From Bradyrhizobium sp. cir1 (lineage in GTDB: Bacteria; Pseudomonadota; Alphaproteobacteria; Rhizobiales; Xanthobacteraceae), in assembly GCF_014198245.1 (NCBI RefSeq), contig NZ_JACIHE010000021.1, positions 1 through 64,000 on the forward strand: a DNA stretch of 64,000 nucleotides. Direction: 5' to 3'. Below, piece by piece: positions 51,479 to 60,259 of the stretch. A model generated the notes under the pieces. That model was not told the origin of the DNA. It saw only the letters and a program-made list of their open reading frames with translations, and searched no databases. Every line of letters starts with the position of its first letter. Positions within the stretch are counted from its first letter, which is position 1. The translations under genes were made by a program, and so were the position numbers.

Positions 51479-52450
51479 TCAACCGAGTCGCCAGCCGACC
51501 TCCTGCGTGAAGCTTTCGTAGAAGGCGCGGTCGTAGGCCTGCTCCGGCGTCGCGCGCACGCGTTCGTCGAGGCGCTTGGCGTCCTCGCCCACGAGGATGC
51601 GCCAGCGCTCCGCCTTGACCCCGTCGAGGATGATCTTCGCGGCCTGCGCTGCCGTCGTCGGCGCGTCCTCCAGGAAGCTGCGGGCCCGCTCGGCAAACGC
51701 CGCCTGGATGTCCTCGTCCGACATCTTGTCGGCATCGGGCACGCCGGCGGCGACCAGGCGCTTGCGGGTCAGCGCGACCTCGTCGGCATTGAGCCGCTCC
51801 GAGCCGTCCGCGCTCTGCACCTTGCGCGAATTGGAGACGATCGAGGTGCCGATATGGCCGGGCATCACCACCGAGCATTTGACGTGCGGGGCGTGCAGGC
51901 GCAGGTCGTTGATCAGCGCTTCGGTAAATCCCTTCACCGCGAACTTGGCCGAGCTGTAGGCGGTGTGCGCCTGGTTCATGCCGATCGAGGCCCAGAAGCC
52001 GTTGACGCTGGCGGTGTTGACGATGTGGGCCTCGTCGGCCGCGACCAGCATCGGCAGGAAGGTGCGCACGCCGAGATAGACCCCGCCCCAGCAGATGTTG
52101 AAGGTGCGCTCCCATTGCTCGCGCGTGTTGGTGAACAGGCTGCCGCCGCCACCGATGCCGGCATTGTTGAACAGCAGATGGACTCTGTCGGTCTTCTGCT
52201 GCTCGGCGAGCTCGTCGCGAAAGCGCTTGAGATGATCCTCGATCGCGACATCGGCGACATGCGTCGTGACGCGCAGGCCCTGCGGCAGCTTCTCGACCTC
52301 GCACAGCCGCCTGGTCTCGGCCATCGCGGCCTCGGAGACGTCGCACATCGCGACATTGCAGCCCTCGGCAACGAGCTGCCGCGCGAGTTCGCGCCCCATT
52401 CCCGTGCCGCCGCCGGTGATGACCGCGATCTTTCCAGCAAAATCCTTCAT
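51479..52450 (-). CDS. Short-chain dehydrogenase/reductase
   Basis: The start MKDFAGKIAVITGGG gives 323 residues; the frame upstream to 52555 is leader. The cofactor motif TGGGTGMG is at 12-19, NNAG follows about 95, and the catalytic YSSAK lies near 172. A C-terminal extension of about 70 residues (EDAPTTAAQAAKIILDGVKAERWRILVGEDA) is typical of a group acting on hydrophobic alcohols or ketones. The substrate is unknown. No regulator is adjacent. Confidence 0.93.
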   Translation of the reverse strand: MKDFAGKIAVITGGGTGMGRELARQLVAEGCNVAMCDVSEAAMAETRRLCEVEKLPQGLRVTTHVADVAIEDHLKRFRDELAEQQKTDRVHLLFNNAGIGGGGSLFTNTREQWERTFNICWGGVYLGVRTFLPMLVAADEAHIVNTASVNGFWASIGMNQAHTAYSSAKFAVKGFTEALINDLRLHAPHVKCSVVMPGHIGTSIVSNSRKVQSADGSERLNADEVALTRKRLVAAGVPDADKMSDEDIQAAFAERARSFLEDAPTTAAQAAKIILDGVKAERWRILVGEDAKRLDERVRATPEQAYDRAFYESFTQEVGWRLG

Positions 52451-53074
52451 GGGACTTTCGGCCCCTCCCTTGTCGGTATGTTTCTTCATCGCTGCGCGCT
52501 GACGCGCGCGCAAAATGTAGCAGCGCCGCATCCGCAGGTAAAAGCGGATCGGCACTGCAATGATCGACTTGTAATTTCGGCGCGCGGACTATTCTGCCGC
52601 GCGAGCTGCGGCGCGCTCAACGGCGAGCGCCAGCAGCGGAGCAAGCTCTGCGCGCCCACCGGCTGCGGCAGCGCTACCGCATACGACATTTTTGCGCGAT
52701 CTGAACGCACGCCTCGTCCTTCGAGACGGCCGCTCCGCGGCCCCTCAGGATGAGGCTAGGCCGCATCGGTGCTCGCTCAAATGACGGCCGCGCCCTCAGT
52801 CCTCATCCTGAGGGCCCGCCCACGGCGGGCGTCTCGAAGGATGGCAACCGAGAAATCGCTTCCTTGTGGGACTGCCCTCCGGGCTGCGGTGCCCACCCCG
52901 GTTCCCCGTATTTGTCCGGCTTCGGGTTAATGGCAATTTTTTTACAATCCGAATCACCAAATGGGGATGGACGCTGGGTCGAGTCGTCCAGGCCAGCGTG
53001 TTGTTTGGGTCACAGGCTCTGGCACTCCGCTTGCATCCTCTTCGTGGTCTGAAACTTTCGATGAGGTGACAGGA
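52451..53074. other. 624-bp intergenic region with a repeat
   Basis: Apart from the palindromic element at 52712-52842 I see no gene. The last 120 bases (to 53074) lead into the small secreted protein gene and contain GAGGTGACAGGA as its ribosome-binding region. Confidence 0.5.
52712..52842. repeat. Palindromic intergenic element (CCTTCGAGACG type)
   Basis: The left arm (TCCTTCGAGACGGCCGC ... CCCCTCAGGATGAGG, ending 52754) is mirrored by the right arm (CCTCATCCTGAGGGC ... GGCGTCTCGAAGGA, 52801-52842). Elements of this kind occur in many copies in Bradyrhizobium chromosomes (general knowledge). Confidence 0.8.
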
Positions 53075-53314
53075 ATGTTCGTGACCGTCGTTGCCGTGCT
53101 CTGCCGGCTAGGTGCATCTGCCTCGGGCGCTTGCGTCGAGGAAATTGTGACCGACAGCAACATGACGCCCGAAATGTCGATGATGCAGTGTGCGATCGGT
53201 GCACAGGCACCGCTGGCGAAATGGATGGGCGAGCATCCGATCTATCACGCCAACTGGCGCCTCGAGCGCTACAAATGCGTGCCGGGTCACTACGAGATCA
53301 AGGGCCACGCCTGA
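53075..53314 (+). CDS. Small secreted cysteine-containing protein
   Basis: The 79-residue frame starts with a short hydrophobic stretch (MFVTVVAVLCRLGASASG) that could act as a signal, followed by ACVEEIVTDSNMTPEMSMMQC and EHPIYHANWRLERYKCVPGHYE. Three cysteines (C20, C39, C68) would be in the mature chain. I do not recognise a domain. The ribosome-binding site and codon use support it as real. Confidence 0.7.
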   Translation: MFVTVVAVLCRLGASASGACVEEIVTDSNMTPEMSMMQCAIGAQAPLAKWMGEHPIYHANWRLERYKCVPGHYEIKGHA

Positions 53315-53470
53315 AGGCCCCGCAAAATTACTGGTACCGGGTCGACGGATACCAGGACGACTGATCCAGGAGGAAACGCCCCGGGGGCCGCCTTGTCCCC
53401 TCCATGCGGGCACCGCCAGCGCCGGACCGTTCGCGGCAGCGCGCTCTGTGACGATGATCACGTCACACCC

Positions 53471-54445
53471 TTAAGCCACCTCACGCAGGATGATCGCACG
53501 TGCCCGCCGTCCCTCCGGTGTCGGCATCAGCGCATAATTGTGCGGCTGGTCACGCAACAGATGCAGCTCGACCGACACGCCCACCGCCCTCGCCCGCTCC
53601 GCGAGATCGACGCTGTCGGGGTAGAGCAGATCGCGCGTCCCTGCGAAGATCGTCATCGGCGCCAGCGCGCGAAACGCACCGTTGAGCGGACTGACGAAGG
53701 GATGGCCGACATCGAGCTCGCCGGCATAAAGCCGTCCCGCCTCGATGATCCCCGGAATGTCCTGGATCGGATCGCGTGCCGCGAGCGCAACCTGCTCCGG
53801 ACGGCTGACCGACGCATCGGCCGCTGGCGAGATCAGCACCAGCCGGCTCGGCTGCCGATGGCCGCGATCGCGCAGCCACTGGCAGGCCGCGAGCGCGAGC
53901 CCCGCGCCGGCCGAATTGCCGACCACCGTGACCTTTGCGGACCCTGCGTCTTCCAGCAGCATGCGCAGCAGCTCGGCCGTCGCCGGCACGACATCCTTCG
54001 CGGTCGCGCGCGGCGCCAGCGGATAGATCGGCACGACGCAAACGACACGCGCCTTGCGCGTCATCTCGCCGACGAAGCGCCAATGCGCCGGCACGATCTC
54101 GTTGATGAAGCCGCCGCCATGCAGGAACATGACGTAGTTGCAGCCCTCATGGCCCGATGACGGCGCGGTGTAGTAGACCGGCCATCCGCCCATCTTCGTC
54201 AGCGTGGCCTCGACGCCGCGGCCAAGTCCCGTCGGCTCGAACGTTACAGGCTCCAATGCGAGCTTCTGCACGTGCGCCTGCACGACTTCGGCTGACGCCA
54301 GTTGCTTCTTGAACGGAAGAAGACGCAGCAGCAGGTTGAAGGCGCGGCTTTGCAGGCTTGGCGCGGGATCGCGCCGGGCCGGTGGACTGAACACGCAACC
54401 GCCCGGGCACCACTGCAAGGCCGACACGATTCTTGCAACGCTCAT
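53471..54445 (-). CDS. HSL-family esterase/lipase (alpha/beta hydrolase)
   Basis: The start MSVARIVSALQWCPGG gives 324 residues; the longer frame is not supported. The hormone-sensitive-lipase group motifs are clear: HGGGF oxyanion hole (109-113) and nucleophile elbow GNSAG with S178. The later aspartate (in GTRDLLYPDSVDL) and histidine (RDQPHNYAL) complete the triad. It acts on short-chain esters. It is divergent from the TetR gene, whose product probably represses it. Confidence 0.92.
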   Translation of the reverse strand: MSVARIVSALQWCPGGCVFSPPARRDPAPSLQSRAFNLLLRLLPFKKQLASAEVVQAHVQKLALEPVTFEPTGLGRGVEATLTKMGGWPVYYTAPSSGHEGCNYVMFLHGGGFINEIVPAHWRFVGEMTRKARVVCVVPIYPLAPRATAKDVVPATAELLRMLLEDAGSAKVTVVGNSAGAGLALAACQWLRDRGHRQPSRLVLISPAADASVSRPEQVALAARDPIQDIPGIIEAGRLYAGELDVGHPFVSPLNGAFRALAPMTIFAGTRDLLYPDSVDLAERARAVGVSVELHLLRDQPHNYALMPTPEGRRARAIILREVA

Positions 54446-54489
54446 GGCCACATCCCCCTCTGGCTCTTTCGACACGGCGACAAAGAGGC

Positions 54490-54550
54490 TTGCCGACCCG
54501 CCGCCACTTGCCGCTATAATGCGAGCATTCACTCGCTTTTCCTACTCGCA
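54490..54550 (+). promoter_or_regulatory. Promoter and operator candidate of the TetR gene
   Basis: TATAAT at 54515-54520 lies within CGCTATAATGCGAG. Just after it, ATGCGAG (54519-54525) is mirrored by CTCGCAT (54544-54550), and GCGAG-CATTCA-CTCGC forms an inner palindrome. Overlap of a -10 box with a palindrome is the usual layout of a TetR operator. It argues that the TetR protein starts downstream, not at the ATG within this site. Confidence 0.55.
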
Positions 54551-54566
54551 TTCAGATCACAAGGCC

Positions 54567-55190
54567 GTGGCCCGCAAATCGCCCACAAAACCCCGGAAAA
54601 ACGCCTCGCAGGAGCGATCCCGCGCCACCGTCGACGCGCTGGTCGAGGCAACTGCTCGCATTCTGGTCAAGGAAGGCTTTGAGAAAGCCAGCACCAACCG
54701 CATCGCCGAAGTGGCCGGCGTCAGCGTCGGCTCGCTCTATCAATACTTCCCGAGCAAGGAAGCGCTCGTCGCCGCCGTGATCGAGCGTCACAACGAGGAG
54801 ATCATGGCCATCGTCCGCACGGCGCTCCTTGAAGTCGCCGACCTGCCGATCGACAAGGCCGTGCGAAAACTCGTCACCGTCGCGATCGAAGCCCACCGCA
54901 TCAACCCGAAACTCCACCGCGTCCTCGCCGAGCAGATCCCCCGCACCGGCCAGCTCAGGGATGTCGAGGCCTTCAACCGCGAAGTCCACACCTTAGTGCG
55001 CACCTATCTCGAAAGCCGCCGCAAGGAGATGCGCAAGATGGACGTTGATGTCGCAACCTTCATCTGCGTCAGCGCGATCGAATCCGTCGCGCACAACACG
55101 GTGCTGAACCACGCCGAGATGCTGACGGAGAAGACGGTGCGGACGCTGGTGGACGAGACGACGCGGATGGTGGTGGGGTATTTGAGGTAG
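54567..55190 (+). CDS. TetR-family transcriptional regulator
   Basis: The GTG at 54567 (MARKSPTKPRKNASQERS) gives 207 residues. The frame is open to 54204, and an ATG at 54519 lies inside the promoter-like site, so I prefer the GTG; its ribosome-binding sequence is weak. The N-terminal HTH (about 20-70) reads ILVKEGFEKASTNRIAEVAGVSVGSLYQYFPSKEAL. A ligand-binding helical domain follows. It is divergent from the HSL-type esterase gene and is probably its repressor. Confidence 0.9.
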   Translation: MARKSPTKPRKNASQERSRATVDALVEATARILVKEGFEKASTNRIAEVAGVSVGSLYQYFPSKEALVAAVIERHNEEIMAIVRTALLEVADLPIDKAVRKLVTVAIEAHRINPKLHRVLAEQIPRTGQLRDVEAFNREVHTLVRTYLESRRKEMRKMDVDVATFICVSAIESVAHNTVLNHAEMLTEKTVRTLVDETTRMVVGYLR

Positions 55191-55229
55191 GCGCAATGGC
55201 CGAAGGATTGCTGGCCGGCGGCCACACCA

Positions 55230-55982
55230 TCATTGCCTCAGCATCGCAATCGGATAATCGAGTGCGATATCCAGCGAATTGCTCACCCCTCTCGTCAGCA
55301 CATCCTGAATGCGTTGCCGGCCGAGATCGGCGTGCGAACGCCCCAGGGCATCCGCCTTGTCGGCGTCCCGGTCCCTGATGGCAGCGACCATGGCGATGTG
55401 CTCCGTCAGGATTGTATCCATGTGCTTCTGATACGCAGCCTTCGACGCGAAATGCTCAACGTTGTAGGCCAGATAGGCGATACGCAGCGCGAGCGTGAGG
55501 AGGTGGAGGTAGTTGCGCTCGATCAGCTTGTTGCCGCAGGCAGCAGCGATCAGCGCATGAAACCGCCAATTGCTCTCATTCATCTCCTCCGCGCGACCCG
55601 CCACCTCATGCTGTTCGAACGCAACCCGCTCGGCATCGATCTCGGCAAGCTGGGCATCGGTTCGGCGTAGCGCCGCCCATCTGGTGACGAGCCGTTGGGT
55701 GATATCGAGTGCCTCGAACATCTCGCGAAGGTCATCCCAGTTGAGACTTGCAACGCTGGCGCCGCGGTTCGGCAGCAGCACCACCAGCGATTCCGAGGCG
55801 AGCCTGACGAGCGCTTCGTGCACAGGGGTTCGCGACAGCCCCAGCCTTGCAGCGAGGGCCGCCTCATCAAGCGGCGAGCCCGGTCGCAGGGTGAGCGAAA
55901 CGATCTCGCGCCGGAGCACTGTATAGGCGAACTCGACGCCCTTCCCTTTGCCCGGCGGCGGAGGTGGTCTGCTGGCCATCAT
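55230..55982 (-). CDS. GntR-family regulator, FCD subfamily
   Basis: The 250 residues comprise an N-terminal winged helix (about 20-80; VSLTLRPGSPLDEAALAARLGLSRTPVHEALVRLASESLV) and a C-terminal FCD ligand-binding domain (about 95-225), with the metal-ligand-like histidines of the family (FHALIAAACGN, MDTILTEHIAMVAAI). It is divergent from the MFS-monooxygenase-HD operon 125 bases away and is its likely repressor. Confidence 0.93.
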   Translation of the reverse strand: MMASRPPPPPGKGKGVEFAYTVLRREIVSLTLRPGSPLDEAALAARLGLSRTPVHEALVRLASESLVVLLPNRGASVASLNWDDLREMFEALDITQRLVTRWAALRRTDAQLAEIDAERVAFEQHEVAGRAEEMNESNWRFHALIAAACGNKLIERNYLHLLTLALRIAYLAYNVEHFASKAAYQKHMDTILTEHIAMVAAIRDRDADKADALGRSHADLGRQRIQDVLTRGVSNSLDIALDYPIAMLRQ

Positions 55983-56008
55983 GAAATATCTTGCCTTGCT
56001 TTATTCGT

Positions 56009-56031
56009 CGTGCATAAACTGTGCATGCACG
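56009..56031. promoter_or_regulatory. GntR operator candidate
   Basis: CGTGCAT (56009-56015) is mirrored by ATGCACG (56025-56031), and GTGCATGCAC (56021-56030) is a perfect inner palindrome. It lies 27 bases before the GntR start and 77 bases before the MFS start, where binding could block both promoters. Confidence 0.55.
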
Positions 56032-56107
56032 GCCGATCCTATCACGGGCGCCGTGCGATGCGAGGGCGACTGCCGGGCCGTTTTCGCGCAAGCAAAGGAT
56101 CTCGTCC

Positions 56108-57496
56108 ATGAGCATCACTGCCCAAGGGCTCGTTGCCCGAATCGACCGGCTACCTCCCTCCGGCTTCCATATCCAAGTTCTTATCATTGCTGGTCTTTCG
56201 CTGTTCTTCGACACGCTGGACACAGCCGTCACCGGCTTTGCCTTCGCAGCTTTTCGGACCGAATGGAACCTCGGCCCGCTCGCTCTCGGCGTCAGCTCGG
56301 CGATCGGGCTGAGCGGCTACCTCCTCGGCTCCGTCCTCGTCGGCTTCGTCGCCGACCGGTTCGGGCGCAAGGCCGTCATGACCTGGAGCCTGGGCCTCTA
56401 CTCGCTGTTCTCGGCGTCCCGCGCGCTCGCGCCCGGCATCGAGGTGTTCTGCCTGCTGAATTTCTTCACGTGGATCTTCGTCGGCATGGAGAGCTGCGTG
56501 GTGCCGCCTTATCTGGCGGAGCTGTGGCCCTCGCGGCTGCGCGGCCGCTTCAACGGCTGGATGATGGCCTTCTTCGCGATCGGCATCGCCCTGTCCCCGG
56601 TTTGGGCGCTCCTGCTGATCCCGACAGTCGGCTGGCGCTGGACCCTCGCGCTCACCTTCCCGTTCGCACTGCTGATCGGCCTGATGCGGTCCTTCCTCCC
56701 CGAGAGCCCGCGATGGCTGGTGAGCCAGGGCCGCGCCGAGGAAGCCGAACGGATCGTCGCATCAATCGAAGCGCAGGTGGCCCGCTCGAACGGCGGCACT
56801 CTTCCACCTGTCGTTCCGATCCCGGCGCCCGTCACCCGTCCGGTCAGCCGGCGCGAGATCGTCGCGCCCGCCATCCTGCCGGTGACGATCATGCTCTGGA
56901 TGGTGTGGTTCACCGAGTACGGCGTTCTCTACACCTTCCAATCCGTGCTTCCGACGTTGCTCGCCATGGACGGTTTCTCCATCGTGCGATCGACCGAGTT
57001 CACGGTCGTGATCTTTTCCGGCTTCATTCCCGGCTATATCGGCGCGGGCTACTTCCTCGATCTCGTCGGCCGAAAATACTGGCTGATGATCTGCTTTGCA
57101 GGGGTCGGGATCTCCAGCACGCTGTTCGGCCTCGCGAATACGCCCGTGACGATCATGGCCTGTGCATGGTTCACCGCCTTCTTCCTCGGCAACGGTTCGA
57201 CCTGCATCTACACCTACACGCCCGAACTTTATCCGACCGAGATTCGGACGACCGCGATGGGAATGGCTTCGGCCTGGGGCCGCGTCGGCGGCATCCTCCT
57301 GCTGCTGGCGTTCGGCATCTTCGCGGTGCTGCACGGACGGCTCGCGCTGTTCCTGGTGAGCGACGGCCTGCTGATCGCCAGCATCATCGTGGTGGCGCTG
57401 GTCGGCCCCAACACGAAAGGCAAGACGCTCGAGGCGGCGTCGTCGGCACGCGACGTTGCAGCGCGGGCAAACGCCGTTGAGGCACCGGCCGAATGA
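56108..57496 (+). CDS. MFS transporter, aromatic acid/sugar symporter-like
   Basis: The start MSITAQGLVARIDRLPPSG gives 462 residues and twelve predicted transmembrane helices. The MFS signature GFVADRFGRKAVMTWSLGLY lies between helices 2 and 3, and PESPRWLVSQGRAEEAERIV is the sugar/aromatic acid transporter loop motif. A second conserved loop TPELYPTEIRTTAMGMASAWGRVGG is present. It should import the substrate of the following monooxygenase. Its last four bases overlap that gene. Confidence 0.93.
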   Translation: MSITAQGLVARIDRLPPSGFHIQVLIIAGLSLFFDTLDTAVTGFAFAAFRTEWNLGPLALGVSSAIGLSGYLLGSVLVGFVADRFGRKAVMTWSLGLYSLFSASRALAPGIEVFCLLNFFTWIFVGMESCVVPPYLAELWPSRLRGRFNGWMMAFFAIGIALSPVWALLLIPTVGWRWTLALTFPFALLIGLMRSFLPESPRWLVSQGRAEEAERIVASIEAQVARSNGGTLPPVVPIPAPVTRPVSRREIVAPAILPVTIMLWMVWFTEYGVLYTFQSVLPTLLAMDGFSIVRSTEFTVVIFSGFIPGYIGAGYFLDLVGRKYWLMICFAGVGISSTLFGLANTPVTIMACAWFTAFFLGNGSTCIYTYTPELYPTEIRTTAMGMASAWGRVGGILLLLAFGIFAVLHGRLALFLVSDGLLIASIIVVALVGPNTKGKTLEAASSARDVAARANAVEAPAE

Positions 57497-58602
57497 CGCG
57501 GACAGCTCTGATTGCCGGGGCCGGCTACGCCGGCCTCGCAGCGGCGGCCGTGCTCGCGCGTGCGGGATGGCGCGTCTCCGTGTACGAGGCCGATCCCGAG
57601 CCAAGAAGCGTCGGCGCCGGACTCTATGTGCACGGTTTCGTCCATGACGCCCTTCGCAAGACCGGCGCCTACGACGATTTCATGCGTGGGGCATTCAAAC
57701 CTGCCGCGCATTGCGTCTACATCGACGGCGCGCGGCAATCGAATGCGTCCACGGAAGGAAACATCGTCACCACGACCCGCGCGCTGCTTCATGTCGCACT
57801 GATCGATGCGGCAAGGCGCGCCGGCGTCGGCATCGTCGGCGGATCGCGGGCTGTGGCAGCTGATCCGAGCGGCATGCTGGTTCTCGCGGACGGCGCGCGG
57901 CTTCAAGCCGATCTGGTCATCGCCGCCGACGGCGTGCGATCGACCATCGCGAAAGCGCTGGACATTCCGATCACGCGCGTCGCGCACCAGGACGGCATCA
58001 CGCGGATCCTCCTCGATCGCGACGGCCTGCGCGACGACAAATGGAACAGCATCCACGACTACTATGATTACCGGGGGCGTCCCCTGCGGGTGCTCTACAC
58101 GCCGTGCGGCCCGGATGCCTTCTATTTCTGCCTGATGGCCCCCATCACCGATGCCGAAGCGACGTCCGTTCCGATTGCCGGTGTGCTCTGGACCGCGCGA
58201 TTTCCGGATCTCGCACCGACCTTGCGGCGGGTCGGCAATGCAGGCCGGCACGACCGCTACGCAACGACGACGCTCTCGACCTGGTCGAAGGGACGCGCGG
58301 CGATCGTCGGCGATGCCGCCCACGCGATGCCCTCGAGCCTCGGGCAAGGCGCCGGCGTCAGCATCGTCAACGCCGTCGCGCTCGCGGAGGCCGTTGCCCA
58401 CGCCGGCGACATCGATGCCGCGCTCGGCAACTGGGAAGCTGCCATGCGCCCGATGGTCGAGGGATGGCAACGCCGGGTCGAAGATGTCGCAAGCCAACGC
58501 AGCCTCAGCCGTGCCGTTCGCCCGAGCGAGCAGCGGCTCGTCGAGCTCTCGTCCGAGGATTCGGATCGCAAACACGCAAGACAAGAAGGGACCACCGCAT
58601 GA
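57493..58602 (+). CDS. FAD-dependent aromatic-type monooxygenase
   Basis: The 369 residues are a class A flavin monooxygenase: dinucleotide motif GAGYAGLAAAAVLARAG (about 8-24), LQADLVIAADGVRSTIAKAL in the DG position, and the second FAD motif AIVGDAAHAMPSSLGQGAGVSI. The start overlaps the transporter stop (ATGA), and its stop overlaps the next start (ATGA), so the three proteins are translated together. Hydroxylation of the imported compound is likely. The substrate cannot be stated. Confidence 0.92.
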   Translation: MTRTALIAGAGYAGLAAAAVLARAGWRVSVYEADPEPRSVGAGLYVHGFVHDALRKTGAYDDFMRGAFKPAAHCVYIDGARQSNASTEGNIVTTTRALLHVALIDAARRAGVGIVGGSRAVAADPSGMLVLADGARLQADLVIAADGVRSTIAKALDIPITRVAHQDGITRILLDRDGLRDDKWNSIHDYYDYRGRPLRVLYTPCGPDAFYFCLMAPITDAEATSVPIAGVLWTARFPDLAPTLRRVGNAGRHDRYATTTLSTWSKGRAAIVGDAAHAMPSSLGQGAGVSIVNAVALAEAVAHAGDIDAALGNWEAAMRPMVEGWQRRVEDVASQRSLSRAVRPSEQRLVELSSEDSDRKHARQEGTTA

Positions 58603-59126
58603 CGCTCGTTCCAAGCACATCCTGGTACACGGAGATCATCGCAGCTGTCGACCAGCAGCAGGCCGGCATCAGGGATCATCTCGGTCGCCCCTGGGCGCAG
58701 CATTTCGAGCGCGTGGCGCTCCGCCTCATCTTCCGCAAGCCCGACGCGACCCGCGCCCATATCGAAGCTGCCCTCCTGCACGACGCGATGATGGAGCGTG
58801 GCGGCGGACGCGAGATGCTCGATGCTCTCGGGGTCAGCCGGGAAGCCCGCGAGATCATCGAGATCCAGACTCCGCCTCCGAACGCGGATTACTACCGCAG
58901 CTTCCAGGATGTCGGCCCCGCCGAATGCGCGATCTATCTCGACTACATCCGCAAACTCTGCGCCTCCGGCAATCAGGCCGCGATCCAGATGAAGCTCGCC
59001 GACATCACCGATACCATCGAAGCCTGCCGTACTGGGCGAACGCCCCTGCTGATCGATCAGTTCGTCAATCGCTACGAGCCGAGCCGGAAGCTGCTCGAGC
59101 AGGCGTTGGGATCGGAGCTGGGCTGA
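58599..59126 (+). CDS. HD-domain-like metal-dependent protein
   Basis: The 175 residues contain a pattern H35 ... H61-D62 (LLHDAMMERGG) ... D135 (QMKLADITDTIEACR). This is the H...HD...D ligand set of HD phosphohydrolases, closest in form to the RelA/SpoT and YfbR group where KLAD precedes the last Asp. The extra histidines of HD-type diiron oxygenases such as PhnZ are missing. It is translationally coupled to the monooxygenase, so it probably acts on the same pathway. The reaction is unknown. Confidence 0.7.
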   Translation: MTLVPSTSWYTEIIAAVDQQQAGIRDHLGRPWAQHFERVALRLIFRKPDATRAHIEAALLHDAMMERGGGREMLDALGVSREAREIIEIQTPPPNADYYRSFQDVGPAECAIYLDYIRKLCASGNQAAIQMKLADITDTIEACRTGRTPLLIDQFVNRYEPSRKLLEQALGSELG

Positions 59127-59514
59127 GGGAGAGCACCGCCGGTGGCCGGGTGCGATGGTTGCCGCAAGGAGACGCGTAAGACCTTTATGACCGGCAGCCT
59201 TCATGTGCGTCAGCGCGGTCGAGGCGGTGGCGTACTGACCCACGCTGCATGATGACATCATGCGCCCGTTTTGCCCGATGGGTCAAGCCGATTTCGGAAA
59301 AACATCACTCAGCATCGGAAAAGCATTATCCAGCAACGGCATCGCTACTGTGCATGGGGTTGTTTTCGGCATTTTGATCTGCTGGCCACCACGGCAGCCA
59401 CCCGCCACGCTTTTCGCTGCCTTCGTGGGCAGTTCCAGGGCTGTGGGCGGGGACGCCAAAATGCTGCGACCTCGCCTTGCGCATCGCGCCGATCCTAGCT
59501 AATGGAACGACGTT
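59127..59514. other. 388-bp region before tRNA-Pro
   Basis: A perfect 17-bp palindrome GCATGATG-A-CATCATGC lies at 59247-59263. The DNA that follows (TTTTGCCCGATGGGTCAAGCC) resembles repeats I recall from Bradyrhizobium intergenic DNA. On the minus strand at about 59150-59261 a frame reads GQYATASTALTHMKAAG, which I cannot assign. No convincing gene is present. Confidence 0.4.
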
Positions 59515-59592
59515 CGGAGCGTGGCGCAGCCCGGTTAGCGCACTAGTCTGGGAGACTAGGGGTCGGAGGTTCAAATCCTCTCGCTCCGACCA
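59515..59592 (+). tRNA. tRNA-Pro (anticodon GGG)
   Basis: The acceptor stem CGGAGCG (59515-59521) pairs with CGCTCCG (59582-59588). The anticodon loop CTGGGAG gives GGG, the T arm GGAGGTTCAAATCCT is standard and CCA is encoded. A T-rich run (ATTTTTCTC) follows and may end transcription. Confidence 0.95.
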
Positions 59593-59656
59593 TTTTTCTC
59601 AAAGCATCGGTCGGGTGAATGGACGGTCGGGATAGGCCCATATGCGCAGCCCGCCC

Positions 59657-60235
59657 CTACCCGTCCTTCAGCGCCTGGTCCAGCATCTCCCGGCAGGCGA
59701 CGAGGTCGGCGAGGGCCCGGCCCAATCGCTCCCGGTCCAGCGCGCTGGGGCCGGCCGGTGCGGCGGGGGCGCCGCCCTTGCGGAAGGTGGTGAGGATCTC
59801 CTCGTCGTCGACCTCCGTGAAGCGGAAGTCGATGCCTTCCTCCTCATTGCCCTGGTAATCGTCATCGTCGGCGTCAGTGGTGCCCTTGATGGGGGCCTCG
59901 TCGTCGGGCTCGATCAGGCTCGCGCCGATGGCGTCCTCGATGGCCCCGAACGAGACCGCGGCCGCGCCGTCGGCGAGGCCCTGCACCGACTTGACGCCGT
60001 GCTCCTTCAGGATCCGCTGCACCCCGCGGATGGTGTAGCCCTCCCCGTAGAGCAGCCGGCGGATACCCTTGAGCAGGTCGACGTCGTCGGGGCGGTAATA
60101 GCGACGGCCGCCGCTGCGCTTCATCGGCTTGATCTGGGAGAAGCGGGTCTCCCAGAACCGCAGCACGTGCTGCGGAATGTCGAGTTCCTGCGCTACTTCG
60201 CTGATGGTGCGGAACGCATCCGGCGCCTTGTCCAA
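59657..60235 (-). CDS. MerR-family transcriptional regulator
   Basis: The 192 residues carry an N-terminal MerR HTH (about 10-80): TISEVAQELDIPQHVLRFWETRFSQIKPMKRSGGRRYYRPDDVDLLKGIRRLLY. A long acidic linker (DADDDDYQGNEEEGIDF) and a short helix follow. There are no metal-binding cysteines, so it is not a metal sensor. It lies 24 bases after ihfA, an order typical of Rhizobiales fatty-acid/ihfA clusters. The target is unknown. Confidence 0.9.
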   Translation of the reverse strand: MDKAPDAFRTISEVAQELDIPQHVLRFWETRFSQIKPMKRSGGRRYYRPDDVDLLKGIRRLLYGEGYTIRGVQRILKEHGVKSVQGLADGAAAVSFGAIEDAIGASLIEPDDEAPIKGTTDADDDDYQGNEEEGIDFRFTEVDDEEILTTFRKGGAPAAPAGPSALDRERLGRALADLVACREMLDQALKDG

Positions 60236-60259
60236 ATGCCTGATCCCCTTGGAGCGCGC

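Noticed and set aside
54204..54566. A longer TetR protein starting at 54204 or 54519
   Set aside because: The upstream part lies over the divergent esterase gene and the promoter/operator-like site, and TetR proteins of this type begin close to the HTH.
58599..59126. The HD-domain protein as a PhnZ-type diiron oxygenase
   Set aside because: Only the minimal H, HD and D ligands are visible. The extra histidines needed for a diiron centre are missing.
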